From positions 60,716,563 through 60,780,562 of the forward strand of contig CANTUZ010000002.1 in the NCBI GenBank assembly GCA_947846985.1: a DNA stretch of 64,000 bases, given 5' to 3'. This DNA is from Fratercula arctica. Its lineage: Eukaryota; Chordata; Aves; Charadriiformes; Alcidae. Positions within the stretch are counted from its first letter, which is position 1. The number at the start of each line of letters is the position of its first letter. A model generated the notes under the pieces. That model searched no databases. It was given only the letters and a program-made list of their open reading frames with translations, and was not told the origin of the DNA. The position numbers were made by a program, and so were the translations under genes. Below, piece by piece: positions 1 through 34,200 of the stretch.

Positions 1-19515
<19,515 letters not shown>

Positions 19516-22500
19516 TTAATATTACCAAATCTGACAGACGCTGCTGTTTACAGAAGAACTTAGAGTGAAGTTAGGTAGGATAGAGACATTCCTTTAATAC
19601 CTTTCATATCTAATTCCTTTAATTCCTTTCAATCGTACACTTGCAATACCATCCCAATCCAACCAGAAAAAAAAAAGAAAATCAACATACTTAAATGACA
19701 GACATAGGAAAACAATAATTTTAATTACAAATCAGTGGGATCATTCACGTTCGCTTTAAGCACTTCTAATGCCTCTATACAAAAAAGTACATAATGGATT
19801 TAAAGGGGTGAAGTGGAACAAATCACGATTCATACTGCAAAGATACAAACTAGAATCCTTGCAAGCAGTCTTGTAAATTAAGTTCTGGACAGCTATGTTC
19901 ATGGCACACAAACCTTTTCCTCCTCACAGATGCCCTCTTGTAAGATACCAACTCCTAGAATATGCTTCTGGAGTTGATTTCAAATGCAGAGAGCTACCCC
20001 AAGTACAGTCCTCCTACCCAACCACTCCAATGTCAAAAAGTTCGAGAAATTCAGACATAGAGAGTTATGAAACAGCCAGAATAAGAGACCTTGCTCTCTT
20101 CTCAAGCATTCTACAGAAACCCACTGTCCAGCTGACTGCAAACAGGAAACTGATTCCACTTTTACTGATCACCCTCCTAGTACCAAGTGCTTGATTGTTA
20201 TGTTACAGGACTGTTGGCAATGAAGTTGTATTTTTACATTATAATCCCAATGTGTTGCTAGAATACGCCAATCTGCTCAGCATTTTTCAAAATCAAGGAC
20301 CGTATGCTGCGACTATGCTGGCAACAACTATTTTGACAGCATCCTGAAACAAAACCACTACATCGAAGACTGGCTTCCTCTCAACAGTTGCACTGTAGCA
20401 ACCTACAGTATTTCACTGAATAGCTCAAAATAGCATTCATAATGGCCATCGTGAACTGGAAGGCTGAAATGTCCAGTTGCCCAAGCTTGATACATTCTCA
20501 AACAAGCATAATAAAGTTGAGCAGAAACAATTCCAGCCCTTCTAATTATCAAGGTAGGTAAACATGAACAGAGGTGTCTTCTTCAGGCTGGAGTCGAATG
20601 CCCAGTGCTACCTCCCCTGTCCCACACCACAACTCCCCTGACAGTCATGAGTATAGCTTTATCCAGGTTATTGAAAGCTCTTTGCTGCTGTAGGTAGAGA
20701 TATATTTTCAGCAGTTTTATACAGGTCAGATTTAATTTCTACCAGACTTCATGATGATTGTGGGGGAATTAATACAGAACCTGTTTATTCTCAACACTAT
20801 GCCTTTATTTACACTGAACACATTTACATTGAACAAAATGGAATAGTCTATGAGAGCCTGATACCCATTTTTATGCAAGATATTAAATCATATTTTGTAA
20901 GAAAAATTCATGAGTTTTTAGATTTAGAATGAAAACAAAACAAACCCATGGCAGAATTGATGACCCAAACCATGGGAAGTATCCTTTGAAGAAAAAAAAA
21001 AAAAAAAAGGCAAAGCATATACATAAGTTTCAAATAATGTCCAAAGCAACTGACTAGACAGAGCAGGAGAGCGGAGAACCAGCACAGGGAGCTAGATTTA
21101 GAGCAAAGTGTCAAACACAGTTGCTCTGCTTCCATACCTCAAGACAGCAACTCGAATGCATCTGTATCTCATTTGCCACAACACCAGTGGTTACAAGAAA
21201 AAGAGGTAAAAAGTAAAATAATAATTTAAAAAAAAAAAGTCCTGGACCATTCATGTTGGAGCACAGTAAAGACAGTCAGTGATTCAAAGTGCACTTCGAT
21301 ATTGATTTCAGAACAGCATAAAAGCACTATGAAGTACAGTATTATACATTAAACTAAGCAAAGCGAAAATATGGAAAAACATCTCACTAACTGGAAATAA
21401 ATTAGACACAGAATAAGTATCATTAAATAACAGAAAGACAGAATCTCAATTTGTAAGTAATTACAGAACATTAGAATCACTTCAGTTATGGCGCAGCCAA
21501 AAGACATGGAAAAAGTATCAATGAATTCAAAAGATAAATGAAAGCTCATCTGACAATACTGAAGTAGCATATCCCATAAAAACAAAACACAGATTATCTT
21601 TACTTACTCTAATACTGCATCAACCACAGCCCTTCTTATTCTAGTTTCCTGGAGAATAGCAAATGACTCAGTGTTAAGAAAAGCTTTCTTAACTAAAATT
21701 AAATTGCTACATAAGCCCTGCTCATCAAAAGCAGATCTATATGGAAATCATATGTAATTAGATTGAAAACAACAACAAAACAAACAAACAAAAACCAACA
21801 GAATTCTCATCTTTCTTTCATATGACTAAAATATAGCCCCCAGAAGACCCCACAAACAAGGATTTAAGACCTGAGAGAAATATATCCCCATCGAATACAC
21901 AAATCCAATGAATTAAATTTTTCCAGTAATGAATGTCATTGTTACCTGTTGTACTAAAATGGTAAGAAAAATTAGATATGATAGGAAGATAAATACTTCT
22001 TTTTAAAACAGCATAACTTATGCACACTCAAGTCATTCATCTGAAAACAAATGGGACTTACAAGAACACTCTTGCACTAGTTTCAAGCTACTGTCTGGGG
22101 TGGGGCACAACATTGACAACAATCTAATGTTTGAGGCACCAGATAACACATCATAGAAAATGAAAAAATGCACTGTTGCTTATGTCGAGTGCTATCAAGA
22201 AAAAGCTCTTTTAGATAAAGTAATAATGTTAGTGTGCAACAGTCAATGATATACATAGTGTATTAAGTAAAATATGTATAAACAAATTAGAAACAGCCTC
22301 TTAAATGGCAAGTCCATATTAAGAGAAAAAGCACTGAGTGGAAAGACAGTATATGCATGTACAGGTTACAGAAAAAATATAGCTAAAAAAAAAGCAAAGT
22401 CTCCTGGATGCATGTTTGTAAAAATATTAATTTTGAAAATCCCTGAAAATTAATAAATTAATTCTGATTTGGAGCAGTGGTTTTTCAAACCAAGTAAACC

Positions 22501-22880
22501 ATATTTGTATGTTTCTGGGCAGTTGAACATCACCAAAGTAGAATTGCAGTGTTAACACATGTACGGTGGTAAGAGGTATTTGTTTTTCTGTCCCTAATCT
22601 CAGAAGAAAGTAGGGGGGGGGATGACCAAATCAAGGTGGGGGACAGGGACAGAGCAGTGTATTCACAGCAGAGTTAATTCTCAGTGTAATCGATCCATCG
22701 TCTTCACATTAGGACTATAGCCAAATGCCACTGACAACTTGTAGTGTCAATTCAAAGGTTGCCCCCAAAACTATACATTTAAGAAACTAAACTTGAGAAA
22801 CTGGATAACAAGTTTCACAGACAAGGACAGCTCATGTTGGGTCAGGGCTGGGGGAGTAAAAAATGAGACAGAAAGATGAC

Positions 22881-22916
22881 CTCTTACAGAAAGCTGAACT
22901 CTTACAGAAAGCTGAT
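22881..22916. repeat. 18-bp tandem duplication
   Basis: Two adjacent copies of CTCTTACAGAAAGCTGA plus one variable base, differing only at the last position. Confidence 0.85.
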
Positions 22917-25900
22917 GGACACTACCTCCATCCCTGAAAGGAAAAGTAATTTGGAAAATTAAAACACTTCAGGGAAGCAGCAACATAAACTCAGTCTCTG
23001 TGGCAAATTCAGGATCGTAGATGCTGTTTCAAGTCTGCTATTGGTCCACTTTCACTACTACCTACATGTAAGAAAAACTTTTCCCAAATCACTTTCTTTT
23101 ACTGTTTCTGCTGTTCACATTCATAAGTACTCTGAGCTGTGACAAACTACACAGTTTTCACTTTGCTAAACAAGAAAAAAGCTTATACATTTTCATTAAA
23201 TTTTGTTGTATGGGATTTGTAGCTAGGATTGCAGAGCAGAAAAACTAGTGAATTTTAAGATCAATCTTTTGGAACTAGTCAGTTTTTCATATAAAGTTTC
23301 AGAATATTCCCTACAATAGCACAAGTGGGACAAGCTAAATTCCATCAGTCTAAGAATAGTTAAGCCTGTCTTAAGAAGATAGCATAATGTTAAACAGTTT
23401 CCCTTTAATAAATAAAAACATGATACTGGATTGTCTTAGTGCAATGGTGTGGTTCCGAGAGCCTCCAGGCCACGTCCCTCTTCTCTGTCCCCATTTCCCC
23501 TTCTGAATCCTGCTAGCTGTTTCTATTGTTTTAAAATCTTTTTATTTCCCATTTTTCTCATCCTCTTCATACAAAGGGCCTACAGAAACCATCCAACTGC
23601 TAAAGATCCCAGTCCTGACAAATTTTGACCAAAAGAAAGAGACTATGTAGCAGTCAAGTCAGTTAGTTATGGGCAGATTATCTCATCTCCAAAATGGATA
23701 CAATAAAGCAAGCATAACTCTAAAGCAGTTATACTGTTTCTAGCGACAGCTCATCTCCAAAGCACAAAATGACTTTTCCATGCAGAACCAGAGCTAACCT
23801 TGCCATACCTTACCTGGCATCACACTGAGGAGGGAAATCTTGCCTTAATTCCCTGCACCCTCTTTGCAGAAGAGGGAACACTGGGAAGTGTGGCAAGACA
23901 TGCCAAGCAATTCTAGTGTCAACCTGGTACAGCCACAGGCAGATGGACTGTCTCATTCCAGAGTGGACAATTACCCCAATGCCACAGCAAACGAAGAGAT
24001 GAATGTGCCACACTTAAATGCAAAGGCTTAATACCTTAGGTCCAAAGCTGCACTTAACCCAGCCAGCCCTCCCAGAGCACAGCACTGCAGAACTGAAGTG
24101 ACCCCACACTGTGCATTCCATACGTACAGCTGAGCATTGCTACACTCTGCTCTCCAGCTCTCATGCCATCCATATTTTTCCATTACTTGTAATATTACAG
24201 ATACCTAATTCCCTGAGATACGGAGTATAGCCATGCATAGTATAGTAAGTGCATGGGTAGAACTGGACATTAGATAATTATACTAATGAGAGGACCAATG
24301 TAATTCTAAACAGATCACCATAAAATACAAGAAAAATAACAAAACCAACGCCTCTTTGACCAATAAGGAGTTTGAACGGTGGTATTTGGAATGAGACATA
24401 CTGAACCCACCTAAATACTGATTTTTTAAAAAACCTTACAAGAAAATAAAAAGAAACACATAGCTATTTTATTTTTCAGTTTCTACTCATGCCTGTGTAA
24501 CGGGAAATGAAAAACACCAAAAATGGCAGTGTCCTACAGCATTTGTGTTTTAAATAAACTTTGCTGAGCATTTTGTAATGAAGTTATGTACAAGATTCAC
24601 AATCTTTACATGTTTTAAAGAAACTTTATGCCTATAAGCTTATATTAGACAATACTTTCAGCAGCTAAAGCGTGTACAATACATGTAGAATTGACAACGA
24701 GAAACAAAAGTGTAGAAAAATTTCAGCTCAAATTGGTCCTGTTTTGCCTACAGAACATAGAAATAGCTTTACTTAAAGACAACGTCCTATTTTTCATCCA
24801 TCTTTTTGGCAATATCCATCAGTGACCGGCAAGCACACAGATAATTCTCTAAATCAGGCAGTCTAGTCAAGCAGTCATACTTCTGTCAAAGACTATATTT
24901 AAGCTCCTCTGGCTACTGTGCAAAATTTCAGGAAAAAAATAAATTAATGAAAATTATCAAACTGGAAAGCATGGGAGAACAAATGAGGGGGTTAAAAGAA
25001 TAGCATTCCTTTAAAAGAATGCTATTAGTTTGTAATTGTGCTTAATATTACACAATATTTTAAACTGTAACAATATTATATTATCTTCCCTCTACTCAGG
25101 ATTTCTGTTTGGAGATAGTTATGAATTAAAATATACTGTGTACAGTACAACTTCTCAGTTCTTTTTCATTAACTACTCTATACTCAAAAAGTTATTCATG
25201 TACTTTAAATATATACATACACTGATATAATACTGCACTTCAGAGCACCCTTAACCAACAGTTTCAACACAGGACAGGGGGAGAATATAAAACCCAACAG
25301 AGAAACTGCATACGCAACCCAATACAAACTGAACAATAAAATAATTCATCATGGTTTTTGTTGCCTAGAGTAATGAAGGAATAAAAGAATTCAGATGGGG
25401 GAGGGGCAGGTAGCAGGGAAGTACTACTTCTACCCGCCAAATGCAAATGCTATCACATTTGCTTCTCAGAACATTAAGCTCTAAAGGAATATATTTAACT
25501 GCATGGCTCTGCTCAATGAACTACACCACGGTGCTTCTCAACCTCTTCTACCTCACCGTTTGCATGCCCACAGGGCTGTGAACAGTGACATACTTCCACT
25601 AAGTTCTCTGGGCTGGATGCACCAGTAAGCTCAAAGCATGCACCTGAGCTGGCTTCATGATCTGCCACTTCAGATACCATAAACATATTAATTTAGATTC
25701 AACATTATATAGTAAAGGTATTCATTTAAGAAATTTCTTCAGCAGCTATAGCATCTTACAGTCATCCCACCCGTCCCAACTCTTATTCTCACCCCAGTAC
25801 TGCTCACTGAGTTGCAGCCACTCATCTCAAAGGGATACATGGTAAACTGGATTAAACTGACCAACGAGAAATAAAACCTCAATTTTGTGATTGTTTGTTT

Positions 25901-28900
25901 TCTGAAACACAGATCAGTTTGATGATCCCATCCACAACTGTGACTTTCTGTGCACAACTATAAAGAGGGAGGATTTGTTAGAAATTCAGACCAACACTAG
26001 GGAAAAACTAGTGCAGGCAATTACACCACAAACAGGCACTGGTTTTATACATCAGTTTGCTCTGGAGTGGCAGGCATGCTCTTTAACTGTAAGCTGTTAC
26101 CAGCCCAGACAGCATATGGGTCAGCCTGAACATACGCAATCTTACTAATGAAGAAATTATTACATCTTAAACACTATCTGAAGTCATCATTGAACTTATT
26201 CAAACACCTACAAAGCTTGGGGTTTAGTTAAACAAACAAACAAACAACAACAAAAAACTGAACCACACCCCACTACACCCTTCTATGCTTTTCCTCAAAC
26301 TAAAAATAGTTTTGCTGGGGCAGCAGAATTTATGACAACTTTCATATTCAACTCAAAAAGCAGAATTTTAGCAACAGAAGGGATTAACAAGATTTTTCCA
26401 TAAATCTGCAAAAAAAAATCAATACTTTCTAGAAAACAAACAAAAACAGAATGTATCTCAATTTTCAAAAAAAATTAATGCATTAAGCTTAGATGTAAAG
26501 TTGCTAACTTTCCAAAACCACCTTATAAAAAAACCTCAAGTTCTTTTATGTTACAGGATTTTACATAGCACAATACAATGAAATGATTGTTCAACTGCAG
26601 CTAAGTATTTTAACCTATGTTAAACTAAAGTTTATTACTCAGAAACTCTTAGAAATTTACTTTTAGTATTTTACTTCATGCACCCTAAATGCAAGACTTA
26701 TGAACCTATCCTAAACCTCCCCAGAGTAAGCAGTTTTCAGTAGACTCATATGACAATTATCAAGCACCTGAAAATAAACTATCAATAAAACACACACATA
26801 TTGCCAAACTTAAAAAAAGAAAAACTTTATTTGAAAGTTAATTATAAATTAATGCTGTAATCTGCCAGATCTATCTCCTTCATCTATATCAAACTTTTGT
26901 TAACAGCATCTCCTGGGCTAAGTAAGAAAAATTGTTCACTGCTGTGATTTCAGAGCTGCTAACTATTTCCACATCATGTTATGCAAGCTGAAGGGCGGGG
27001 GGGGGAATGACACTACCAGCACCTCAAAGGGATTTTTACCTGTGCTGTCAGCAGACACAAAAAACCACATGCCTACAAGTTTTGTAGTTATTTGCCTCTC
27101 TACTTTCTGGATTTTCTAAAGCAAAACAAAACATGGTTTTCTTGCAAACTTATCTATGTAAAATAGCACATTCTTATTTCCATGGGAGGAAAAATATTCG
27201 CAAGGCCACTGTCAGCTTGGGTATTTCAGATACCAAGCTAGACTGACTAGTAAAAATCTCTAGCTCTGAAATACAACAACATAGGAAAGATTAACATAGT
27301 TTATTAATTTCACTACAAAAACAACTACAGCACATTTACTCTTTCACAGAATTAGTCACAGAGAAATAGATGGGAGTAAACTTTACCATTCTATATTATA
27401 GAAATGTGGTATTTTAAGTTTATAGTGCAGTTTAACCTATTTTTTAATCAAGAATACCTAAAAATACTTATCTATGCTTTAAAAATTTACATCATGTTTT
27501 TATTCCATATGCTGAAGTTCTGTATCATTAAAAGATGTTTAAATTTAGAAAGAGAACTTACATCAAATGCTGCCATCAGTTCAATTGCCCTCCTCAAATG
27601 CTATTTGGTGTAGTTTTACCTGGAAAAGACATAATCTGTCTGCTGTATCAGTGGCCCCTGGTCACTCATTTCTACCTCTACTCAGCCTTCTCTACTGTGA
27701 GAGCTTAAGTGCTTATGATTCTGTTAATCAAACTAGGTCAGGAAAAAAACAAACTGTCTGAACAGTCCAGAAAATAAACACACAAGCCATGTCGTGTCTC
27801 TGCCACTCAGTTTTACCAGTATGGAAAAATTATTCTTAACAACCAGAAACAAGAAACATTTACTAAGCCATCTATGCCAGCTGTGGCACTCTTGGGGCAG
27901 ACTTATATTGGCCTACAAAGGCTTAACCTCTATTGGGCTCTGTTTGGTGGTATCTAAAAGAAATTGATCAGTTCATGAACTGATCTAAGCAGGTAACTCT
28001 AAACAGGTCACCTGTCCTTCCTCACTTTTACAGGCTTCAGTGATGTGGATGATGTGGGTTAATAAAACACTCATGATCAACTCTAACGAGATTTCATGTT
28101 CTGTCAGAATGTCGTTGATTACTCAAGAGATGGAAACTGTTATACAAGCTATTGTCAAAGACAAAACTATTAATTTTAACAAACTTGATGTAAGGAGAAC
28201 CATCAATGGCTTCAATGTACCAATGCCATAACCCCAAATTGAAGAGTAATGCCTGTGTGTGAAAGCAAATGTCCAAATCTCAGAGTACTTCCCCTTCCTC
28301 CCGCTCAAGTTAGCAGAAAAACGCTTGCAAGTAGAATTAAAAGCCCGTGTTTCAATTGCAGTGTGGGTAACAACCACATCCAAGACATTTTACCGTCAGC
28401 CCTAACACCAATACAGACTGATGATGGCTGTAGGCTTTCCAGGTAATACGGCAGCGCCAAAAGCAGAAGGTCTGCTGCTATAAATAGGCATGTTTTTGTT
28501 ATGAGCAGTCTCATCACAATTAAACTCCTATTATTGTGATACAGTTAGTGACTTGCAATTACTATTTGCAACACTAAAATACATTTCAGTTAGTGGAATC
28601 CCTTCAAAAGTACTCATCTGTCACTACAATACTGTGGGGTTTTTTACGTATCAGCAACTTAGAACTTTTGCCTCCACTAGAACAGTTGTCAAATTCAAGT
28701 CCAGTGCACTCTCTCCTCCCTGACATAATCAATGGCTACTAGCTTATTAACAGTTACCTAACAGAATTTAACTTTGAAGAACATTTCAACTTAACCAAAA
28801 CTAAGCAGCACATTCACTTACCTATTTGCTTTTGGAAGCTGATGACAAATATATCCTAATGTACTTCTAAACTAGGACTGGGAAAGGAAGTAAGATCTTA

Positions 28901-29934
28901 AAATGGCACACGTTTCCTCACTTCATTGTCTGTCTATACTACATCAGCATCTCAGATAGATTTATCATATTTGCTGTGTAAATTCTGATTGAGGTGATCA
29001 GTTACATCAAATCAGATCTTTTCTACACTTAAAAGAAGCAGAGTTTCCTAACTGGACCAAAAATTGCTCATGCTGGCCTGATAAGCACCCAAGCTGGCAG
29101 GGAAGAAAACCACCATGCGACCAGGGTCAAGGGAAAGGAGCAAAGCCTCTCCCTGTCAATGTCAGCAAACCATTAGAGCATACCACCCACTTGCCTTAGA
29201 CTACAACACTTATCTTCTGTACAAAGTAAAACATACTGTTCACACTCTGTAATTTTTTTCCCTCGTATAAGACTTTGCACAATCAAAGCAGCTAATGTGG
29301 CAAACTACTTCTGCGCAAGTGGCTTTAAAGAACTGTGTTTCCTGCTATCTCTAGATCAACTAAAGATTGCTCTGAAAAGGTGTACTCAGTGGCAAAACAA
29401 CAGCAGCAACCATTTGTAACTTGTCTACAACAGTTGCCAGTGCAAGACAAATATGACTTTAACAAACAAAAAGCTAGTGTAGGTTTGTTCAATTTACTTC
29501 TGCCTCATACATCTCACTACAGCCATTCACAACTACATATATTCAAATCAATGGTTAACAATGGTTATTTTCCATTTCCTATTATTAGTACAAGTCTAAG
29601 GCTTCAAGGATTGTTCTGTTTATTCTTAACAAAATTATTTAAGAATACTACGTGTAGGCTCCCAAACTCCTAAACAGACTCTTCAAAATATGCATGATGT
29701 TTTTGCCTATTTCTGCGCCTTATCAAAATTGGACTAGTCACTTCAAGAATTTCAACCAATACATAAAAGAATTAATTCCCTGAACAGCATACTTTCTTAC
29801 ACAAAGAGCTAAACACAGACAATCACAGTAGTTCAGCACTACTCTAGCCCTTCTACTGAGACATGCTAATCTATGCCAAATGAAAGTACAAGAGGCAACA
29901 GACAAGACTCAGCACGAGATTTTGTTTCAATATA

Positions 29935-30126
29935 GGGAGAAAATTCTTCACAGTGAGTGCAGTCCAATATAGGAATGCATTAAGTAGAGAGGTGCTAGAA
30001 TCTCCATTCTTGAGAACATTTTAGAAGTCTTGTGGAAAAGACAATTTCAGTGTTGGCCTTGCCTGAGCGTGAGACTGGATCAAATGATCTCTAGATGTAC
30101 CTGCCAGCCTAAACTATTCTACAATA
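29935..30126 (+). mobile_element. Decayed CR1-like 3' region
   Basis: Blocks in the order expected of CR1: AAATTCTTCACAGTGAGTG, AATGCATTAAGTAGAGAGGT, GAGAACATTTTAGAAGTCTT, and GATCAAATGATCTCTAGATG followed by CCTGCCAGCCTAAACTATTC. Each is a diverged version of a CR1 3' segment, but the ATTCTATG tail is no longer intact. Recognised by order of blocks from memory, not alignment. Confidence 0.65.
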
Positions 30127-30870
30127 CAGCTCTGAACTGGGCCTGTCATCTCAAAACCAAGGACCGCACTATTTTTAAAGCGGATGCTATGGAGTTTGCT
30201 TGCCTTTTAAATTCCAGTTTAATATTTCAGAAGATGAAAACAATCACTACTGCATCCTAAAAGTCTTGGTATTTCAATCAGCTACAGGTACAATTCAAAA
30301 AACAACACTAATATTAAGGGAACAATAATTTGTGAATTAAAATGCTCACGACCTTAATCACACTGAACGCTTCAGTTTGGTGTGTAATCATTGATTGTTC
30401 TAATCAGTAGAAACATTTGTTATGTTACAGTCTCTTACCAACTCCATCAACTAGTTAGTTTACACACTCCTTCCCACTACTATTCGGTGTGTTTGTTCAT
30501 TTGAAAGAGGCCTTCTCTGTTTATCAGTACAGTTGGAGCCTTCAGTTCTACCTCTTAGAAATCGTAATTAAAAAAGACAGATCGCAAAGCTCTTCACTAA
30601 TTAAGAATGTAGTCTAACCAGAGAGCTACATACTCTCCATAAACTTACCATTATGTTTAAAATAAAAAACCATAAAAGGGATGCTTTTTCAAACTAGTTG
30701 TCTTCTTATCCTAATAGGGTTCCAACCTTTGTGCCTTTGAAGTGTCACTCTTTTGACACCTTTCACTTTCTGTCGTTTAAGTGACTACAGCATTTCCTTG
30801 CACTTGGTGTACTTAAGATCAGGAGCCTGATCTCTACCCCAGACATTAAATGGTTGGTTGCTTTGGGATC

Positions 30871-30918
30871 GGGGGGGGGTGGGGGGGGGGAGTGGGGTGG
30901 GGGGGGGGTGGGGGGGGT
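30871..30918 (+). repeat. G-rich tract with quadruplex-forming potential
   Basis: 48 nt almost purely G on the plus strand, interrupted by single T or A, giving many runs of at least four G. It lies in EZH2 intron 1, with G on the template strand of the gene. Assembly length may be inexact. Confidence 0.85.
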
Positions 30919-31219
30919 GTGTTCAAATTTCAATTTCACTTTTTTTCATTTCTAAACAAATTTAAACACATTCTAGAAGATGTCAATAAGCAAGTCAAGC
31001 AGGACACGTTCACAATAAATTATGACCTGCTTCCCTGCAACTCAAAAGATGTACCTCCTCAATTATTTCTTCCCAAGCACAATGGTGTTTGGGCCTTGTT
31101 ACTATCCCAGCAGCTTCTTAAGTTAATAGCTACCAATTGATACTTCTGGATATTCCAGATTACTGAGACGGTTTTCTGTACCTTGAGTAAGAATTTAAGC
31201 TTCTTTCAAAAGAGGTTTT

Positions 31220-31241
31220 AAAAAAAAAAAAAAAAAAAAAA
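31220..31241. repeat. A homopolymer, 22 nt
   Basis: Uninterrupted A run in intron 1. No adjacent retroposon was recognised. Confidence 0.85.
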
Positions 31242-34200
31242 TCACCATTTCGCAGCAAATTCAGACTTGGTCATCACATGCTACCTTGATCACAATGTCT
31301 GTCATAAAATAACTGTACACACCCTTTTCTCTTACAGCTGTATGAACAACAATCAGTTTCATGACACATTTAATGTAATCAAACTACTCATTTGTAGATG
31401 TACTACTACCAAACTAACTTTTTAACTGTAAAGACTATACTTTTATTTGCAATATTGTTCCCCAAACTAGAACTTGTTGGAATGGTTACCCAATTATAAC
31501 ATAGGCAATACCTTGTATCTGAGCTAATCAATATAATCAGAATTTCCTCTAAACGTCTGATTTTTAGCTTTCCTATGATAACAAGGCTGATGCATCCTTC
31601 TGCATACATCCTCTACAGTAACTTCTGATGCAAATGGCAAACAAATCAAATGTAACATGGCTTACTGATTAAGTTATATATGTTTTCTGCAACAGATTCA
31701 TGAAGGACTGCAAGTGCTCTGGTATTATGAAAAGCTGCAGTGTGAACTCACATTTTATAAAATAAAAAAAAAAAAAAACCAAAAACAGGGAAGTCATGAA
31801 AAACAGAAACAATTATTAGGGAGAAACACCGCTTAGGGCTGCAGACATTCATGTATCAATAGATAGCAGCAAATCCCTACTCAAGCAATGCCACAGTTCA
31901 GAAGACTCACTGCCATACCTGCTCTCTGCTTGAGTATGTAACATAATTACATATACTTTACAGTAGCTACAATCCTGCATTGTACACCTAGATATTGCTA
32001 GAGAATGCTCCTATCTTAGATACTAGGAATTCTAACCTTCAGCCCGATTTCCAGATTTGGTAGGAGTCCCGATTTTCCCTCCCCATACTTATTCCTGACT
32101 TCTGCTTGCCTTGATCACAATGTCTACCTTCCTTGTCTGTTTTTAACAGTAAAATGAATCTTTTCAAACACAGTTTCTCATTACTGCCCAAATATACAAG
32201 ACAAAAACTGTATGGAGGACCAGAGGGCTTTCACCTTCAAGCATCACCACTACTTTATGCTGGCATTGCTACAAAAAGAACCAGTTTTACCTGCCACTTA
32301 TTCCTGCACCTTTTCTATCATTTCCCTCCTGACAGCATGAGCGTTTTTGCAGCCAGACGCTGACAGAAGCACAGAAGTCCTCTGCCTGAAAATGCCTTGC
32401 TACTTTTGACTGAAGAAAAGTGAGCATCCAGCCACACTGTCCCCACTTGAGGACACCTTTAGACATTCAATTTTCAGCTCCTTGTGAGAGTACTAAATGC
32501 CTAAGCTTGCAGATCAATTTCTGGATGTGCTCAACTCATACTGTAACTCATACTACTTATGATTTGAAATGCTCACCTCACATAGTACATCAGAGCAGTT
32601 CAGTTACTGTCACACAAGACAGGAGGGAAACAAGTCAACTCTAGGGCTCACAGAACTCACATTTTCTTCAATCATGTTCCCCATCTGACTTAAAAATACG
32701 CAGTTGAATACTGCATATTCAACATCCCTTACCCTATCTGCCAGCATGTTAAAAAAAAAAAAACTTTGCAACTCAGAGTTTATAAATTCAGAAATTATAG
32801 ACAAAGTTGTCTCTGGCACTTAATATCTAAAATAATTTTAATCAATGTTCTTCAAAAATCTAAATAATAAAAATAAAAAAAAAAAAGCAAGGACTCACCC
32901 AGTCTTGACAAAATCCCCCGATCATTTTAAAAGCTTTGCGCACTAACTATAGGTTGATTAAACATGAAGTACCTGAGTAAGATCCAACAGTATAACTGTT
33001 CTAGAAAACAAGCTTATTTCAGATTTTCTACCAACCATAAAGAAGAAGGAGGGCACCAGTTTGATTACTTTTTTCCTAATAGTACAATGCCTTTGGATTT
33101 ATTTTGACATTATCTCATTTTGTGGGAGTCCTTCATTTAGAACACTTACTCGTCAAGAAACAATGGTATGGGTACTTCTCAGTTTCATTCTCTTCAGTAG
33201 AGAAAAATAAAACTGTTATGTCTGTTAAAAACAAAATAAGATTTCAATATAAACAATTAGATTTCCAATACATTTCCTTAAAAAATACAGAAGTAGAATA
33301 GAAAAAGTAACGTAGTATAATTGTTTTCAGGCAGCCCTTGAAAGAGGAAGATAAACCCTTACTAGAGTGTTCAACCAGTCCGTATATGCAAGTCTGCAAC
33401 TTTCAAAGGTATTCTTCCCTTCAAAAATTAAGTTCTTTCTCTGTATCCCTACAGCTTCAGGATTTAGAGAAACAAAAACAGACGTGAAATAATTACTGAA
33501 AAGAGTAAAAGTAACCATTTCAAAGAAAAAATTTCTAAAATCCCTATATTATTGCTTTCTTTCAGAGCATTTCAACATTTGACACTTTTGGAAAAATACT
33601 GTTTTGGAAATAAAAATAACAACTCGTCCACTTGGGTGGGGGTGCGGGGGAAAGAGAGAATGAGGAGATCATAACCAAGTATTTTATATTAAAGATCAAA
33701 CCAAAATTGGCAGTAACTGAAATCAACTGACACTTCAGTTAGGGCAACATCAGACACACACTGTGCAGCAGGTAATGCAAGTATTTACTTTTTACTTGGA
33801 TATCTGCATGTATAAATACTTCTAAGTATGTTTGCATGCCTGAGTAAGACTATTTGGATCAAAAACAAAAGAAAATGTTTTAAAACTCCAAGCAGCAACA
33901 AAAAGTTTCAAGCCCGATTTTGATCATGCATTTTACAAGTCACCATTAAAGCCATGCCACATTTCTTACATAAGACCAAGCCCAGCTATTTGTCAGAAGA
34001 AAGTAAAGTTTTCTGTATAAAAATTGAACTTCACTTTTGAGTTGTTCAAATGTGTACCTCTGAATTTCTCCCTTCACGCTCATTCACAGATGCGCGGAGG
34101 GGTTAGATGACTCCCATACACATTCTAAATAACCTCTGTTGCCTAACACCTCAATCTCTTAAAATTTAGCTTTTTGATATCCTGGATAAATCTGGCAAAA

